Assembly (NCBI RefSeq): GCF_945915435.1
Contig: NZ_CAMEFG010000006.1
Coordinates: 29,467-93,466 of the forward strand
DNA: 64,000 bases
Direction: 5' to 3'
Origin: an uncultured Paracoccus sp.
Lineage (GTDB): Bacteria > Pseudomonadota > Alphaproteobacteria > Rhodobacterales > Rhodobacteraceae
Below, piece by piece: positions 17,141 to 27,951 of the stretch. A program made the position numbers and the translations under genes. How positions within the stretch are numbered: the first letter of the stretch is position 1; every line of letters begins with the position of its first letter. The notes below the pieces were generated by a model that ran no database searches, was not told the DNA's origin, and saw only the letters and a list, made by a program, of their open reading frames with translations.

Positions 17141-18334
17141 ATGACCGATTTTTCCGCGACCCGTGCGATGTTCGACCTGCCCGAAGGGGTGATCTATCTG
17201 GACGGAAATTCGCTGGGGCCGCTGCCGGTCGCGGTGAAGGAACGCATGAGCCGCGTCATCGCCGATGAATGGGGCCAGATGCTGATCCGGGGCTGGAACC
17301 AGGCCGGCTGGATGGAACAGCCCCGCCGCACAGGCGACCGCATCGCCCGGCTGATCGGGGCGGAACCGGGCAGCGTGGTCATGGGCGACACGCTGTCGAT
17401 CAAGGTCTATCAGGCGCTGGCCTCGGCCTTCGAGATGAACCCGACGCGCCGCGTGGTGCTGTCGGACAACGGCAATTTCCCCTCGGACCTCTATATCGCG
17501 CAGGGATTGGTGCGGACGCTGGGCGAGGGCCATGCGCTGCGCACCGTCAACCCCGAGGACGTGCTGGACGCCATCGACGAAACTGTCGCCGCGATCCTGA
17601 TCACCGAAGTCGATTATCGCACCGGGCGGCGCCACGACATGAAGGCGCTGACCGCGCGCGCGCATGAAAAAGGCGCGCTGGCGATCTGGGACCTGGCCCA
17701 TTCGGCGGGCGCGCTGCCGGTGGAGGTGGCCGGGGGCGGGGCGGATTTCGCGGTGGGCTGCACCTATAAATACCTCAATTCCGGCCCCGGCGGCCCGGCC
17801 TTCATCTATGTCGCCCCGCGCCATCACGACGCCGCCCGCCCGGCGTTGTCGGGCTGGATGGGGCACGCGGCGCCCTTTGCCTTCGATCTGGACTATCGCC
17901 CCGGCGACGGGATCGAGCGGATGCGGGTCGGCACCCCGCCGATCCTGCAACTGGCGGCGCTGGATGCGGCGCTGGATGTCTGGGACGGGGTGGACATGGG
18001 CGACATCCGCGCCCGCTCGCTGGAACTGGGCGATCTGTTCATCGCGGGCGTCGAGGCCCGCTGCCCGGACCTGAAACTGGCTACGCCGCGCGCCCATGAC
18101 CAGCGCGGCAGCCAGGTCAGCTTTACCCACCCGGAAGGCTACGCGATCATGCAGGCCCTGATCGCCGAGGGCGTGATCGGCGATTTCCGCGCGCCCGTCA
18201 CGCTGCGCTTCGGCTTCACGCCGCTTTATCTTGGCCATGACGACGTGAACCGCGCGGTCGATATCCTGGCGCGGATCATGGAGGAACGCCGCTGGGACCG
18301 GCCCGAATTCAAGACGCGGGCAAAGGTTACATGA
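17141..18334 (+). CDS. kynU: Kynureninase
   Basis: 397-residue PLP enzyme that splits L-kynurenine to anthranilate and L-alanine. Recognised by IYLDGNSLGPLP near the N-terminus, WNQAGWMEQ, the aspartate of WDLAHSAGALPVEVAG that pairs with the PLP nitrogen, and the Schiff-base lysine in CTYKYLNSGPGGPAF. Length is normal for bacterial KynU. The ATG at 17141 follows a GGATAGGA stretch. Tryptophan 2,3-dioxygenase lies 134 bases downstream, giving the first and third steps of the kynurenine pathway. The product anthranilate would feed the CoA-ligase cluster at 38-47 kb. Confidence 0.95.
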   Translation: MTDFSATRAMFDLPEGVIYLDGNSLGPLPVAVKERMSRVIADEWGQMLIRGWNQAGWMEQPRRTGDRIARLIGAEPGSVVMGDTLSIKVYQALASAFEMNPTRRVVLSDNGNFPSDLYIAQGLVRTLGEGHALRTVNPEDVLDAIDETVAAILITEVDYRTGRRHDMKALTARAHEKGALAIWDLAHSAGALPVEVAGGGADFAVGCTYKYLNSGPGGPAFIYVAPRHHDAARPALSGWMGHAAPFAFDLDYRPGDGIERMRVGTPPILQLAALDAALDVWDGVDMGDIRARSLELGDLFIAGVEARCPDLKLATPRAHDQRGSQVSFTHPEGYAIMQALIAEGVIGDFRAPVTLRFGFTPLYLGHDDVNRAVDILARIMEERRWDRPEFKTRAKVT

Positions 18335-18467
18335 ACCGCGTCCTTCCCTGCACCTGCCGCCCCTGGGGCTGGATCGCGTTGTGGCGACGGATCGGGCAAT
18401 GCGCCATTCTGGACCAGCGAACCGCTTTTCCCTGAACCACCCATTTCAGTGAAAAGAGGAAGCGAAC

Positions 18468-19298
18468 ATGACCTATGACCCCTCGCGCGACGGCGCACAG
18501 ATGGATTTCCGCCAGCGCATGTCCTATGGCGACTATCTGCGAATCGACCAGATCCTGACCGCGCAGAAGCCGCTGTCCCCGGCCCATGACGAGATGCTGT
18601 TCATCATCCAGCACCAGACCTCGGAATTGTGGATGAAGCTGGCGCTGTATGAGGTGAACGGCGCGCGGGACATGATCGCCGCCGACCGCACGCCCGAGGC
18701 GCTGAAGATGCTGGCCCGCGTCTCGCGCATCTTCGAGCAGTTGAACAATGCCTGGGACGTGCTGCGCACGATGACGCCCTCGGAATATACCCGGTTTCGG
18801 GACGATCTGGGGCAGTCCTCGGGCTTTCAGTCCTGGCAATACCGGTTGATCGAATATGCGGTCGGCAACCGCAACCTGGCGATGCTGAAGCCGCATGAGC
18901 ATCGCCCCGACCTGCTGGAGAAGCTGGAGGCCGAACTGGCCCGCCCCTCGCTTTACGACGAGGTGTTGCGCAGGCTGGCGCGCGCCGGCCTGCCGGTGCC
19001 GCAGGCGGTGCTGGACCGCGACCCGAGGCAGGCGTGGAGCTTCGACGAGGGCGTCATGGCGGTCTGGGCGACCGTCTACCGCGATCCGTCGAAACACTGG
19101 GAAGCCTATGAGATCGCCGAGAAACTGGTCGATTTCGAGGATTACTTTCGCCGCTGGCGCTTCAACCACGTCACCACGGTCGAGCGCGTGATCGGCTTCA
19201 AGCGCGGCACCGGGGGCACGGCGGGGATCGCCTATCTGCGGCGGATGCTGGAGGTGGAACTGTTCCCCGAACTGTGGCGCGTGCGCACCGAGTTGTGA
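18468..19298 (+). CDS. kynA: Tryptophan 2,3-dioxygenase
   Basis: 276-residue heme dioxygenase converting L-tryptophan to N-formylkynurenine. Typical motifs are [13 protein letters not shown], the substrate-pocket [36 protein letters not shown], and the C-terminal heme-ligand region [19 protein letters not shown] with the proximal His. Length fits bacterial KynA. It sits directly after kynU with AGAGGAAGCG before the ATG. The missing second step, formamidase, may be supplied by the alpha/beta hydrolase at 46479. Confidence 0.96.
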   Translation: MTYDPSRDGAQMDFRQRMSYGDYLRIDQILTAQKPLSPAHDEMLFIIQHQTSELWMKLALYEVNGARDMIAADRTPEALKMLARVSRIFEQLNNAWDVLRTMTPSEYTRFRDDLGQSSGFQSWQYRLIEYAVGNRNLAMLKPHEHRPDLLEKLEAELARPSLYDEVLRRLARAGLPVPQAVLDRDPRQAWSFDEGVMAVWATVYRDPSKHWEAYEIAEKLVDFEDYFRRWRFNHVTTVERVIGFKRGTGGTAGIAYLRRMLEVELFPELWRVRTEL

Positions 19299-19327
19299 CC
19301 CCGCCCCGGCCTGTCCGCGGGCCGGGG

Positions 19328-20428
19328 TCAGTCGCGCATGTCGCTGCCCGTGCCGGAAGGGGCGGCCAGCTTGCGCGCCTCTTTCGGGGGCAGGCCGAAA
19401 TGGGCCTTGAAGGCGGTGGTGAAGCTGGCCTGGTGGTCGTAGCCCACCATATGCGCGATGGTGGCGATGGGAATGCCGGGATCGGCCAGCATCTCCATCG
19501 CGCGGGTCATGCGGTGGTGGTTGCGGTAGTTGAAGATGGTCATGCCGTAAAGCAGCTTGAAGCCGCTTTTCAGCTTGGTCGAATTGGTGCCAAGCTCGCG
19601 TGCGAGGTCGGCGATGGTCAGCCGCCCGCCGGCGTCGTCGGACAGAATCGCCTGCGCGCGGGCGAACATGGCCAGTTCGCGCTCGGTGAAGGCGATGCCG
19701 CTGTTGCTGTCCACGGGATCGGCTTCCAGCGCCGCCGTGGTCAGGGACAGCAACTCGAACATGCGCGCCACCACCATCATCAGGTCGCGCCTTGCGTTGA
19801 ATTCCAGCGCGAAGACGTCGCGCAGGGCGGTGACGATCTCGACCGTGGTCGCGGCCTCGACCAGCGCCATCGCGCCCGCCGCCGGGTGCATCAGCCGCTC
19901 GGCCCGGCTGCCGGGCTGCGCGCCGAAGCCGAAGCTGTCGGCCAGCAGTTCGGGCCGGACATAGAGGCTGATCATGCGAAAGCGCCCCGGCAGGCAACAG
20001 ACGTCGTAATTCACCCCCGGCGCCTGGTGGCAGGCCATGATGGTCGAGGCGGTCAGGCTGGGTTCCTGCGCGCGGGGCACGGCCAGTTCGACCGGGCCTT
20101 CCAGCACGAAATGGAACTCGACCAGCCCTTCGGACGGCACCTTCTCGAACCGGGCCGAGGTATAGTCGCAATCGGTGACGATCATATAGATCTCGTCGCT
20201 GATCGAGACCAGCTTCCAGCAGCCGGTGCCCTCGCCCTCGGGCAGATCGACGCGGGTATAGGCGATGTTCCAGCGCGTATTGACCCGGCGCGGATAGTTG
20301 CCGGGGTTTTGGGCCAGGGTCTCGAAGGCCGTGCGTATCGTGCCGCCCGGCCCGACAAGGGCGGTGCGGAACAGCCCCTTGGTATCGGGATGAATCACGG
20401 TGCTGATCCCCGTAAGGCGGGAGGACAT
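19328..20428 (-). CDS. AraC-family transcriptional regulator
   Basis: 366 residues. The last 100 contain the two helix-turn-helix motifs of AraC proteins (LTIADLARELGTNSTKLKSG and IPIATIAHMVGYDHQASFTT) with the PchR-like ending HFGLPPKEARKLA. The N-terminal 250 residues are a sensing domain without recognised family. It is convergent with kynA and lies upstream of the aldehyde dehydrogenase on the same strand. Either cluster could be its target. Effector unknown. Confidence 0.88.
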   Translation of the reverse strand: MSSRLTGISTVIHPDTKGLFRTALVGPGGTIRTAFETLAQNPGNYPRRVNTRWNIAYTRVDLPEGEGTGCWKLVSISDEIYMIVTDCDYTSARFEKVPSEGLVEFHFVLEGPVELAVPRAQEPSLTASTIMACHQAPGVNYDVCCLPGRFRMISLYVRPELLADSFGFGAQPGSRAERLMHPAAGAMALVEAATTVEIVTALRDVFALEFNARRDLMMVVARMFELLSLTTAALEADPVDSNSGIAFTERELAMFARAQAILSDDAGGRLTIADLARELGTNSTKLKSGFKLLYGMTIFNYRNHHRMTRAMEMLADPGIPIATIAHMVGYDHQASFTTAFKAHFGLPPKEARKLAAPSGTGSDMRD

Positions 20429-20528
20429 GGCGGGCGGCCCCTTGTGGCTGGCGGTGGTTTCAAGACCGCCAGTCTAGGGGATCGGTCCCGCGCTGGCGAG
20501 TCCGGCCCGAGGCCGCCCGCCTCACGCC

Positions 20529-21920
20529 TTACGCTGCCTTGCCGCGAACCACGATGGCCTTCTTGCGCAAGAAGCGCAGGAAGCCGCCATGACCATAGCG
20601 GCTGCCGCCAAGGCCCGAGGCCCCGAAGGCGGTCTTTTCCGCCCGCGCGCCGACGCCGCCCATCGTGTCGAAATCGTTGATCCACATGCCGCCCGCGTTG
20701 ATGCGCTGGCCGACCGCGATGGCCTCGGCCTCGTCGCCGATCACCGCCGCCGACAGGCCGAATTCGGTGTCATTGGCCAGCCGGACGGCCTCGTCGGGGG
20801 TCTCAAACCCCATGATCGGCACGATGGGACCGAAGGTCTCGTCCCGCATCACCGCCATGTCCTGCGTCACATCGGCCAGCACCGTGGGTTCGCACCACAG
20901 CCCGCCCTGATGTTCCACGATCCGGCCCCCGGTCAGGATGCGCGCGCCCTTGGCCACGGCATCCTCGATCTGGGCGCGCAGGATATCCGCCTGGCGGGCG
21001 AAGATCACCGGGCCAAGCTCGCCCTGCGTGATGTCCTGCATGTTCATGCCAAGCGCCTGCATGCGCGCGACGGTGCGCTGCGTCACGTCGTCAAGGATGC
21101 CGTTCTGGACATAGACCCGCTCGATCGCGCAGCAAAGCTGGCCCGAGTTTTCCGTCGCGCCGCGGGTGATGATTTCCGCCGCCATCTCGGGATCGGCGCT
21201 GTCCAGCACCACGACGGGGTCGCTGCCACCCAGTTCCAGAAACGCCGTCTTGAACTGGCTGGCGGCGCGTTCTTGCACCTTGCGCCCGGTGGGGACGGAA
21301 CCCGTAAAGACCAGCGTGTCGGTCAGGTCCACGATCCAGCCGCCGGTTTCGGCCCCGCCCTCGAACACGTCCAGCACGTCGCGCAGGTGTTCGACCTCGG
21401 CGATGGCGCGGCGGAAGGGGGCGATGAAGCGCGGCGTCACCTCGCTGGGTTTGATCGCGACGGCGGAACCGGCCAGCAGCGCGCAGATCGCGTCGATCAT
21501 CGCCAGGATCAGCGGATAGTTCCAGGGCGAGATGATGCCGACCAGCTGATAGGGCACATATTGCTGCTGGAAGCGCAGCGTCGGGTCCGAGGACTGGCCG
21601 GTCGCCTCGGCCATCGCCTCGGCGGCGGTGGCGCAACGCATGCGGGTGATGCCCTTCAGCCCCTCGATCTCGTTCACGGACCATTCGTGCCGCCCGGTAT
21701 CGGCGCAAAGCGCGTCGAGGATCGGCTGGTAATGGCGGTCCACCGCGTCGCACAGCGCCTCCATCGCGCGGATGCGGCCGTCGAGGCCGATCTCCAGCCA
21801 TTTCGCCTGACCTTCGCGCAGCGCCTGAGTGCGGGCGGTCAGGGCGGGCAAGTCCAGCGGCGTGATCTGGTAATCCACCTTGCCGCTGCGGGGATTGCGG
21901 ATGTCGATGCTGTGGGTCAT
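20529..21920 (-). CDS. NAD(P)-dependent aldehyde dehydrogenase (coniferyl/benzaldehyde dehydrogenase type)
   Basis: 463 residues. The catalytic cysteine lies in NSGQLCCAIERVYV, the general-base glutamate region in AFLELGGSDPVVVLD, the cofactor lysine in AVAIKPSEVTPRF and the end motif in ETFGPIVPIMGF. It oxidises an aldehyde to the carboxylate in the cytosol. The ATG at 21920 is used because family homology starts at MTHSIDIRNPRSGKVDY; upstream in-frame codons have no homology. It is divergent from the UbiD gene at 22110, with a shared 189-base promoter gap. Aromatic substrates fit the neighbouring decarboxylase, but that is inference. Confidence 0.9.
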   Translation of the reverse strand: MTHSIDIRNPRSGKVDYQITPLDLPALTARTQALREGQAKWLEIGLDGRIRAMEALCDAVDRHYQPILDALCADTGRHEWSVNEIEGLKGITRMRCATAAEAMAEATGQSSDPTLRFQQQYVPYQLVGIISPWNYPLILAMIDAICALLAGSAVAIKPSEVTPRFIAPFRRAIAEVEHLRDVLDVFEGGAETGGWIVDLTDTLVFTGSVPTGRKVQERAASQFKTAFLELGGSDPVVVLDSADPEMAAEIITRGATENSGQLCCAIERVYVQNGILDDVTQRTVARMQALGMNMQDITQGELGPVIFARQADILRAQIEDAVAKGARILTGGRIVEHQGGLWCEPTVLADVTQDMAVMRDETFGPIVPIMGFETPDEAVRLANDTEFGLSAAVIGDEAEAIAVGQRINAGGMWINDFDTMGGVGARAEKTAFGASGLGGSRYGHGGFLRFLRKKAIVVRGKAA

Positions 21921-22109
21921 GGGAATTCCGGGTTCTCGTGAAGGCTGGTTTTGCCAGAACATGCGCGGGGCGGGGCCTTCGGGGAATGGGCTTGCGGCGC
22001 TTGGGGCGGATATCCAAAGGAAAAGGCCGTGCGGGCAAAATTGCCGCGCTGTATCCCGGCCCGGCGGCGGGGTTTACTGGCCGAAACCCCTGTAACCCGC
22101 GAGGCCCCA

Positions 22110-23438
22110 ATGCAGAATTTCCTTCGTGATCTCGAATCCCGTGGCGAGCTGGCCCGCGTCGCGCGGCAGGTCGAGCCGCGCCACCAGCTTGCCGCCGTGA
22201 CCCGCGCCGTCCAGCGCGCGGGCGAACAGGCGGTGCTGTTCCAGGACGTGGCGGGGTCGGCGATGCCGGTGGTCTCGAACCTCTACGGCAGCCATGACCG
22301 GCTGTGCCGGATGATCGGCGCGGGCGAGCGCACCTTCTGCGAGCGCTGGATCGAACTGACCGACGCCTGCCTTGCCGCGCGCGACGCCGATGTGATGGTC
22401 CCGGCGACGGCGGAAGAGGCCGGGGGTTTCGTCAGCGGCAAGCTGTCGGATCTGCCGGCGGTCACCTGGCACGGCCGCGATGCCGGGCCTTACTTCACCT
22501 CGGCGATCTTTCTGGCGAAGGAGCCGGACAGCGGCGTGCCGAACCTGTCCTTCCACCGCTCCATGCAGGTCAGCGACAGCGAATTGCGGGTGCGCCTTGG
22601 CGGCACCCACGACCTGACGCGCTATCAGAAGAAGGCCGAGGAGCGCGGCGAGGCGCTGGAGGCCGCGTTGCTGCTGTCCTGCCCGCCGGAACTGTTCCTG
22701 TCGGCCTGTGCGTCCTTGCCCTACGAGGCGTCCGAACTGGTGATGGCGGCGCAGATCAAGGGCGGCAAGATCGCGACGCGGCGCTGCGAGACCATCGACC
22801 TGGAGGTTCCCGCCAGCGTCGATATCGTCGTGGAAGGCCGCTTCCTGCCCAATATCAAGCGCCCCGAAGGCCCCTTTGGCGAGTTCATGGGCAACTATGT
22901 CGAGGTCGGCGACAACCATGTCTTCGAGGTCACCCATGTCAGCTATCGCCCCGATGCGGTGCTGCACGGGCTGGTCTGCGGCAGCCCCGAGGACCTGCGC
23001 CCGCTGGAGGCCGTGACCGCCGCCCGCGTCTATCGCCATGTCGCGGCGCAGGTGCCGGGCGTCATCGATGTGTGTTGCCGCCCGAACGTGATGATTTCCA
23101 TCGTCAAGATCAGGAAGGCCTATGAGGGCCATGCCCAGCATGTCTTCTTGGCGGCGATGGGGTCCTATCTGGACTACAACAAGGTGGTGATCGTGGTGGA
23201 CGAGGACGTGGACATCTACGATCTGGACGATGTGATGTGGGCTTACCTCACGCGCGGGCGGGCCGATACGCGGGCCATGATCGTGCCGGATGTGCCGGGC
23301 TTCTACCGCGATCCGAAGAAGGACCATTGGGGCCGGCTGTGCATCGACGCAACGATGCCCTGGGGGCGAGAGGCGGAATTCGCCCGCAAGTCGATTCCGG
23401 GGCAGGATGAGGTTGATCTGGCGGATTGGCTGGCGTAA
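22110..23438 (+). CDS. UbiD-family prenylated-FMN-dependent decarboxylase
   Basis: 442-residue member of the UbiD family, which decarboxylates aromatic or alpha,beta-unsaturated acids with prenylated FMN. Recognisable parts are MQNFLRDLESRGELARVAR, SNLYGSHDRLCRMIG, PEGPFGEFMGNY in the cofactor domain, and the C-terminal IDATMPWGREAEFAR. The partner flavin prenyltransferase UbiX is encoded at 33979 in the same direction. A housekeeping ubiquinone role is possible, but duplication within a catabolic region suggests an aromatic-acid (gallate/vanillate-like) decarboxylase. Substrate not predictable. Confidence 0.88.
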   Translation: MQNFLRDLESRGELARVARQVEPRHQLAAVTRAVQRAGEQAVLFQDVAGSAMPVVSNLYGSHDRLCRMIGAGERTFCERWIELTDACLAARDADVMVPATAEEAGGFVSGKLSDLPAVTWHGRDAGPYFTSAIFLAKEPDSGVPNLSFHRSMQVSDSELRVRLGGTHDLTRYQKKAEERGEALEAALLLSCPPELFLSACASLPYEASELVMAAQIKGGKIATRRCETIDLEVPASVDIVVEGRFLPNIKRPEGPFGEFMGNYVEVGDNHVFEVTHVSYRPDAVLHGLVCGSPEDLRPLEAVTAARVYRHVAAQVPGVIDVCCRPNVMISIVKIRKAYEGHAQHVFLAAMGSYLDYNKVVIVVDEDVDIYDLDDVMWAYLTRGRADTRAMIVPDVPGFYRDPKKDHWGRLCIDATMPWGREAEFARKSIPGQDEVDLADWLA

Positions 23439-23553
23439 GGGCGCGCTGACTCCCCTGCCGGATATGCTGGTGATCGCCCCGATGCGGGGCGGTTATTGGC
23501 AAGCCTTTGCGGACGTTGCCTGGCGTGAGGCGTGTTTTGGGATTTTCGCGACA

Positions 23554-23587
23554 GGCGGCCCGCTTTACAGGCCACAAGCGGGCCGCC
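23554..23587. terminator. Inverted repeat between convergent genes, probable bidirectional terminator
   Basis: Perfect 10-base arms GGCGGCCCGC and GCGGGCCGCC around a 14-base loop. It lies between the end of the UbiD gene (23438) and the end of the leftward gene at 23597. There is only a short T tract (CGCTTT) beside the arm, so termination efficiency is uncertain, but position and symmetry fit. Confidence 0.6.
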
Positions 23588-23596
23588 AGAGCGGAA

Positions 23597-24055
23597 TCAA
23601 TCTATCCGATTCGGCAAACCACGCCCATTATTCCACCAGCGGTTAGGATTGTCGCTGTTCGGATTATAGGCTGCACGGCTCGCCCAATCTTCACGTAAAT
23701 AGATCACTGGTTCTTCATAGTGATGCACATGGATGATGGCATCCATAACCTTTTCAAGAATCGCCATATCTCGCTCGATCGAGATTTTCAGTTCCACCAT
23801 CGGATACGTCTCGGTGCGTCCTGGCTCGAAACCATCGACATGCGTCGTCGTGGTCGATCCGGGTTCAGGTTGAGCGGTTTCTTTGCCGATGGCCGAAATG
23901 CTTGCATTGCGCCGGTAGCGTCCAAAGGAAAGGGGATGGACTTCCATGACCGCATCCAGAATCCTGTCGGTGTCGTCGGGAACCGTTTGAATTTCGAGTG
24001 TCCAAACAGGAACAAGTGTGCCCGATTTCGCTTTGTAGGCGCTCAAGTCAACCAT
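23597..24055 (-). CDS. Conserved hypothetical protein (possible COG3323/CutA-like alpha-beta fold)
   Basis: 152 residues. Beta-strand-rich start VPVWTLEIQTVPDDTDRILDAV, a middle segment VELKISIERDMAILEKVMDAI, then HHYEEPVIYLREDWASR and an Asn/Trp-rich tail. The YEEPVIY-type phrase resembles small CutA/NIF3-associated domains that often bind metals or form trimers, but this is a weak match by eye. It is alone between the UbiD gene and the peptide transporter operon. Function not assigned. Confidence 0.6.
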   Translation of the reverse strand: MVDLSAYKAKSGTLVPVWTLEIQTVPDDTDRILDAVMEVHPLSFGRYRRNASISAIGKETAQPEPGSTTTTHVDGFEPGRTETYPMVELKISIERDMAILEKVMDAIIHVHHYEEPVIYLREDWASRAAYNPNSDNPNRWWNNGRGLPNRID

Positions 24056-24306
24056 GCCGTTGCCCTCCCTTGTGTTCTTGTAATGTTCCTATAACGATAT
24101 GGTAACAATTGCAAGGAACGACTGGGGATATCGCGCAAATCCGGAAACCTACGGCAGGCTGGTCGCCACATGATTGCCCAAGGCGAAAGGCCGCCTTGTC
24201 GCCGCAGCCCAGACGATACCGCCCCCGCAGATTGCTGCGAGGGCGGCTGTCTTTCGAAAGCACGGTCGCGCCCTGCTTGATGCGCAGGACCGGGCCGACG
24301 CCCCCC

Positions 24307-25112
<806 letters not shown>

Positions 25113-25116
<4 letters not shown>

Positions 25117-26102
25117 GCGGGTGCCTCCGTTTCCGTGGTGTTGTGGCAGGCGACGCTGGTGGCGCCGATCATGCGCGGCTCGGGGATCACGCGGTGGCAG
25201 ATGTCCGAGGCCAAGGGGCAGCGCGGGGCAAAGCGGCAGCCGCGCAGATCCTCGGTGATCGAGGGCACCATGCCGGGGATTTCGGACAGGGGCAGTTCGC
25301 CCTCTTGCCGGCGGCCGGGGCGCGGCGTTGCGGCCAGCAGGCCCCGCGTATAGGGGTGGAGGGGGGCGGAAAACAGGCGGCGGGTCTCGGCCTCTTCGAC
25401 CTTGCGGCCGGCATACATCACCGCCACCCGGTCGGCGACCTGCGCCACCAGCCCCAGGTTGTGGGTGATCAGCACGATGGCGACGCCCAGTTCCGCCTGC
25501 GCCCCCTTCAGCAGCCGCATGATCTGCGCCTGCACCGTCACGTCCAGCGCGGTGGTGGGTTCGTCTGCGATCAGCAGGTCGGGGTTGCAGGCCAAGGCCA
25601 TCGCGATCACCACGCGCTGGCGCTGGCCGCCCGACAGGCGATGCGGGTATTCGTCCACGATATGGTCGGGATCGGGCAGGCCGACCTCGCGCATCAGGGC
25701 GATCACCCGCTCGCGCGCCTCGGCGCGGCTGATGTTCTCGTGCTCCAGGATGACCTCGGCCACCTGGTTGCCGATGGTATAGACCGGGTTCAGCGCCGCC
25801 ATCGGCTCCTGGAACACCATGCCGATGCGGTCGCCGCGAATCTTGCGCATGGCCTCGTTGTCGGTGACGGGCAGGTCGGTGCCGTCAAAGCGGATATGGC
25901 CGGCGGTCTTGGTCAGCCCCTCGGGCAAGAGGCCCATGACCGCCAGCGAGGTCACGGACTTGCCGCAGCCGGATTCGCCGACGATGGCCAGCGTCTTGCC
26001 GCGCGTGACATCGAAGGAAACGCCGCGCAGGATCCGGGCCTCGGGCATGTGGCTGACCGACAGGTGCAGGTCCTCGACGGAAAGCAGGGTATCCTTGGCC
26101 AT
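25113..26102 (-). CDS. Dipeptide/oligopeptide-type ABC importer ATP-binding protein (DppD/OppD)
   Basis: 329 residues starting MAKDTLLSVEDLHLSV at 26102; upstream open frame is shadow of the permease gene. Walker A VGESGCGKSVTSLAVMG, Q-loop MVFQEPMAALNPVYTIG, signature LSGGQRQRVVIAMALAC, Walker B LLIADEPTTALD. The C-terminus carries the peptide-importer cysteine motif (CRFAPRCPLASDIC), which binds an iron-sulfur cluster or zinc in some homologues. It is the first ATPase of the operon and is followed by DppF with a four-base overlap. Confidence 0.93.
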
Positions 26103-26104
26103 CT

Positions 26105-26935
26105 TCAGATCTTCCTCTTGCGCAGGCGGGGGTTCATGGCGTCGTTGATGCCTTCGCCGACCAGGTTCAGCGCCAGTGCGGTGACCAGCAGCGCCAGCCC
26201 CGGAATGGCGATGATATACCAGGCGTCGCGCAACTGGCTGCGGCCCAGCCCGATCATCGTGCCCCATGTGATCACGTTGGGATCGCCGAAGCCCAGGAAG
26301 GACAGCGCCGATTCCATCAGGATCGCGGTGGCCACCAGCACGCTGGCCATGACCGTGATCGAGGACAGCGCATTGGGCAATATCTGGGCGAAGATGATGC
26401 GCAGGTCGCTCATCCCGATGACGATGCAGCTATGGACGAAGGCGCGTTCGCGCAGCACCAGGAATTCGCTGCGCACCAGCCGCGCCACCGTGGGCCAGGA
26501 CACGACGCCAAGCGAGATGATCACCGCCTGGATCGACGGCCCCATGATGGCGATGATGACGATGGCCAGCATGAATTGCGGGATGGTCTGGAACAGTTCG
26601 GTGATGCGCATCAGCGCGTCGTCCACCCAGCCGCCGTAATAGCCCGCGAAGGCGCCGACCAGGATGCCCACGACCAGCGCGCAGGCGACCGAGACGAAGC
26701 CGACCATCAAGGACACCCGCGCGCCGTGGAAGATGCCCGCCGCGATGTCGCGGCCAAGGCTGTCGGTGCCCAGCGGCGCGCCGGGATAGGTGCCCGGCCA
26801 TTGCAGCGGCGGGCCCATCATGGCGTAGGGATCGCCGGGGTAAAGGATCGGCGCGCTCAGCGCCATCAGCAGGATCAGCGCCAGCAGGGCCAGCCCCAGC
26901 GACAGGGTCCAGTTGCGCAGGATGAGACGCATCAT
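26105..26935 (-). CDS. Dipeptide-type ABC importer permease (DppC)
   Basis: 276 residues with six predicted membrane segments. An N-terminal OppC-type helix (LALLALILLMALSAPIL) is followed by the periplasmic phrase GTDSLGRDIAAGIFHGARVSL typical of DppC/OppC (the first 20 residues of it are diagnostic). The EAA loop is seen in REDAFVHSCIVIGMSDLRI-like text. It overlaps the upstream DppB gene by four bases and lies two bases before the ATPase start, so the operon is tightly coupled. Confidence 0.92.
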   Translation of the reverse strand: MMRLILRNWTLSLGLALLALILLMALSAPILYPGDPYAMMGPPLQWPGTYPGAPLGTDSLGRDIAAGIFHGARVSLMVGFVSVACALVVGILVGAFAGYYGGWVDDALMRITELFQTIPQFMLAIVIIAIMGPSIQAVIISLGVVSWPTVARLVRSEFLVLRERAFVHSCIVIGMSDLRIIFAQILPNALSSITVMASVLVATAILMESALSFLGFGDPNVITWGTMIGLGRSQLRDAWYIIAIPGLALLVTALALNLVGEGINDAMNPRLRKRKI

Positions 26936-27924
26936 TTCAGCTCCACCGTCGGGTTGATGACCGCATAGAGCAGGTCCACCAAAAGGTTAGCGATCACCAC
27001 GAAGATCGAGGACAGCACCAGAATGCTGAGCAGCAGGTTCAGGTCGCGCTGCATCATCGCGTCGAACATCAGCCGCCCGATGCCGGGCCACGAGAATATG
27101 CTTTCGGTCAGTACCGCGCCGCCCAGGAAGGTGCCGATATTCGCGCCGACCACGGTCAGCAGCGGCAGCACCGCGTTCCTCAGCGCATGGCGATAGGCGA
27201 TGCGGTTTTCCGAAATCCCCTTGGCGCGGGCCACGCGGATATATTCCAGGTTCAGGACCTCGAGCATCCCGGCCCGCACCAGCCGCGTATAGATCGCGAG
27301 GTAAAAGAACGCCTGCGTCAGCACCGGCAGCGCAAGGTGCCACATCACGTCCAGCACATGCGCAAACCCGGTCTTGCCGCCGATGACGTCATACATGCCG
27401 CCCGTCGGCACCCAGCCCAGCTTGACGGAAAACAGCACGATCATCATCAGCCCGATCCAGAAGGGCGGCGTCGCATAAAGCAGCAGCGCGCCGACCGAGA
27501 TCAGCCGGTCCGGCAACCGGCCCACGTTGCGCGCGGCGATCACGCCCATCACGATGCCGCCGATCAGCGCCAGCAGGATCGAGGCGCCCATCAGTAGCAG
27601 CGTCGCGGGCAGCCGATCCATGATCAGGTCCCAGTTGCTCATCCCGTGGCGGAAGGACCAGCCGAAATCCAGCGTCACGATGCGCAGCAGGAAAGCGCCC
27701 AACTGCTCGATCAGCGAACGGTCGAGGCCGAACTGGCGGCGCAGGCTTTCCATATATTCCGCATCCGCCGTGCCCGCCTCGCCCGCAAGGGCCTCGGCGG
27801 CGTCGCCGGGGGCCAGTTGCAGCAGCAGGAAGTTGATGACGGCGATGCCAAGGATGGTGAAGGCGGCATGGATCAGCCGCTTGCCGATATATCGGAATGT
27901 GGATCTGTGTCTGCGGGCAGTCAT
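26932..27924 (-). CDS. Dipeptide-type ABC importer permease (DppB)
   Basis: 330 residues with six membrane segments. The N-terminal anchor (FTILGIAVINFLLLQLAPGD) is the usual DppB opening. The EAA loop EYIRVARAKGISENRIAYRH precedes the last helices, and GVLLTESIFSWPGIGRL-like text near the end (AVLTESIFSWPGIGRLMFDA) is the family hallmark. It pairs with DppC. It is probably transcribed from upstream of the binding protein at 30239, because the genes between are close together and co-directed. Confidence 0.93.
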   Translation of the reverse strand: MTARRHRSTFRYIGKRLIHAAFTILGIAVINFLLLQLAPGDAAEALAGEAGTADAEYMESLRRQFGLDRSLIEQLGAFLLRIVTLDFGWSFRHGMSNWDLIMDRLPATLLLMGASILLALIGGIVMGVIAARNVGRLPDRLISVGALLLYATPPFWIGLMMIVLFSVKLGWVPTGGMYDVIGGKTGFAHVLDVMWHLALPVLTQAFFYLAIYTRLVRAGMLEVLNLEYIRVARAKGISENRIAYRHALRNAVLPLLTVVGANIGTFLGGAVLTESIFSWPGIGRLMFDAMMQRDLNLLLSILVLSSIFVVIANLLVDLLYAVINPTVELK

Positions 27925-27951
27925 GTATGGCTGGCTTTCTGCTGACGAAGT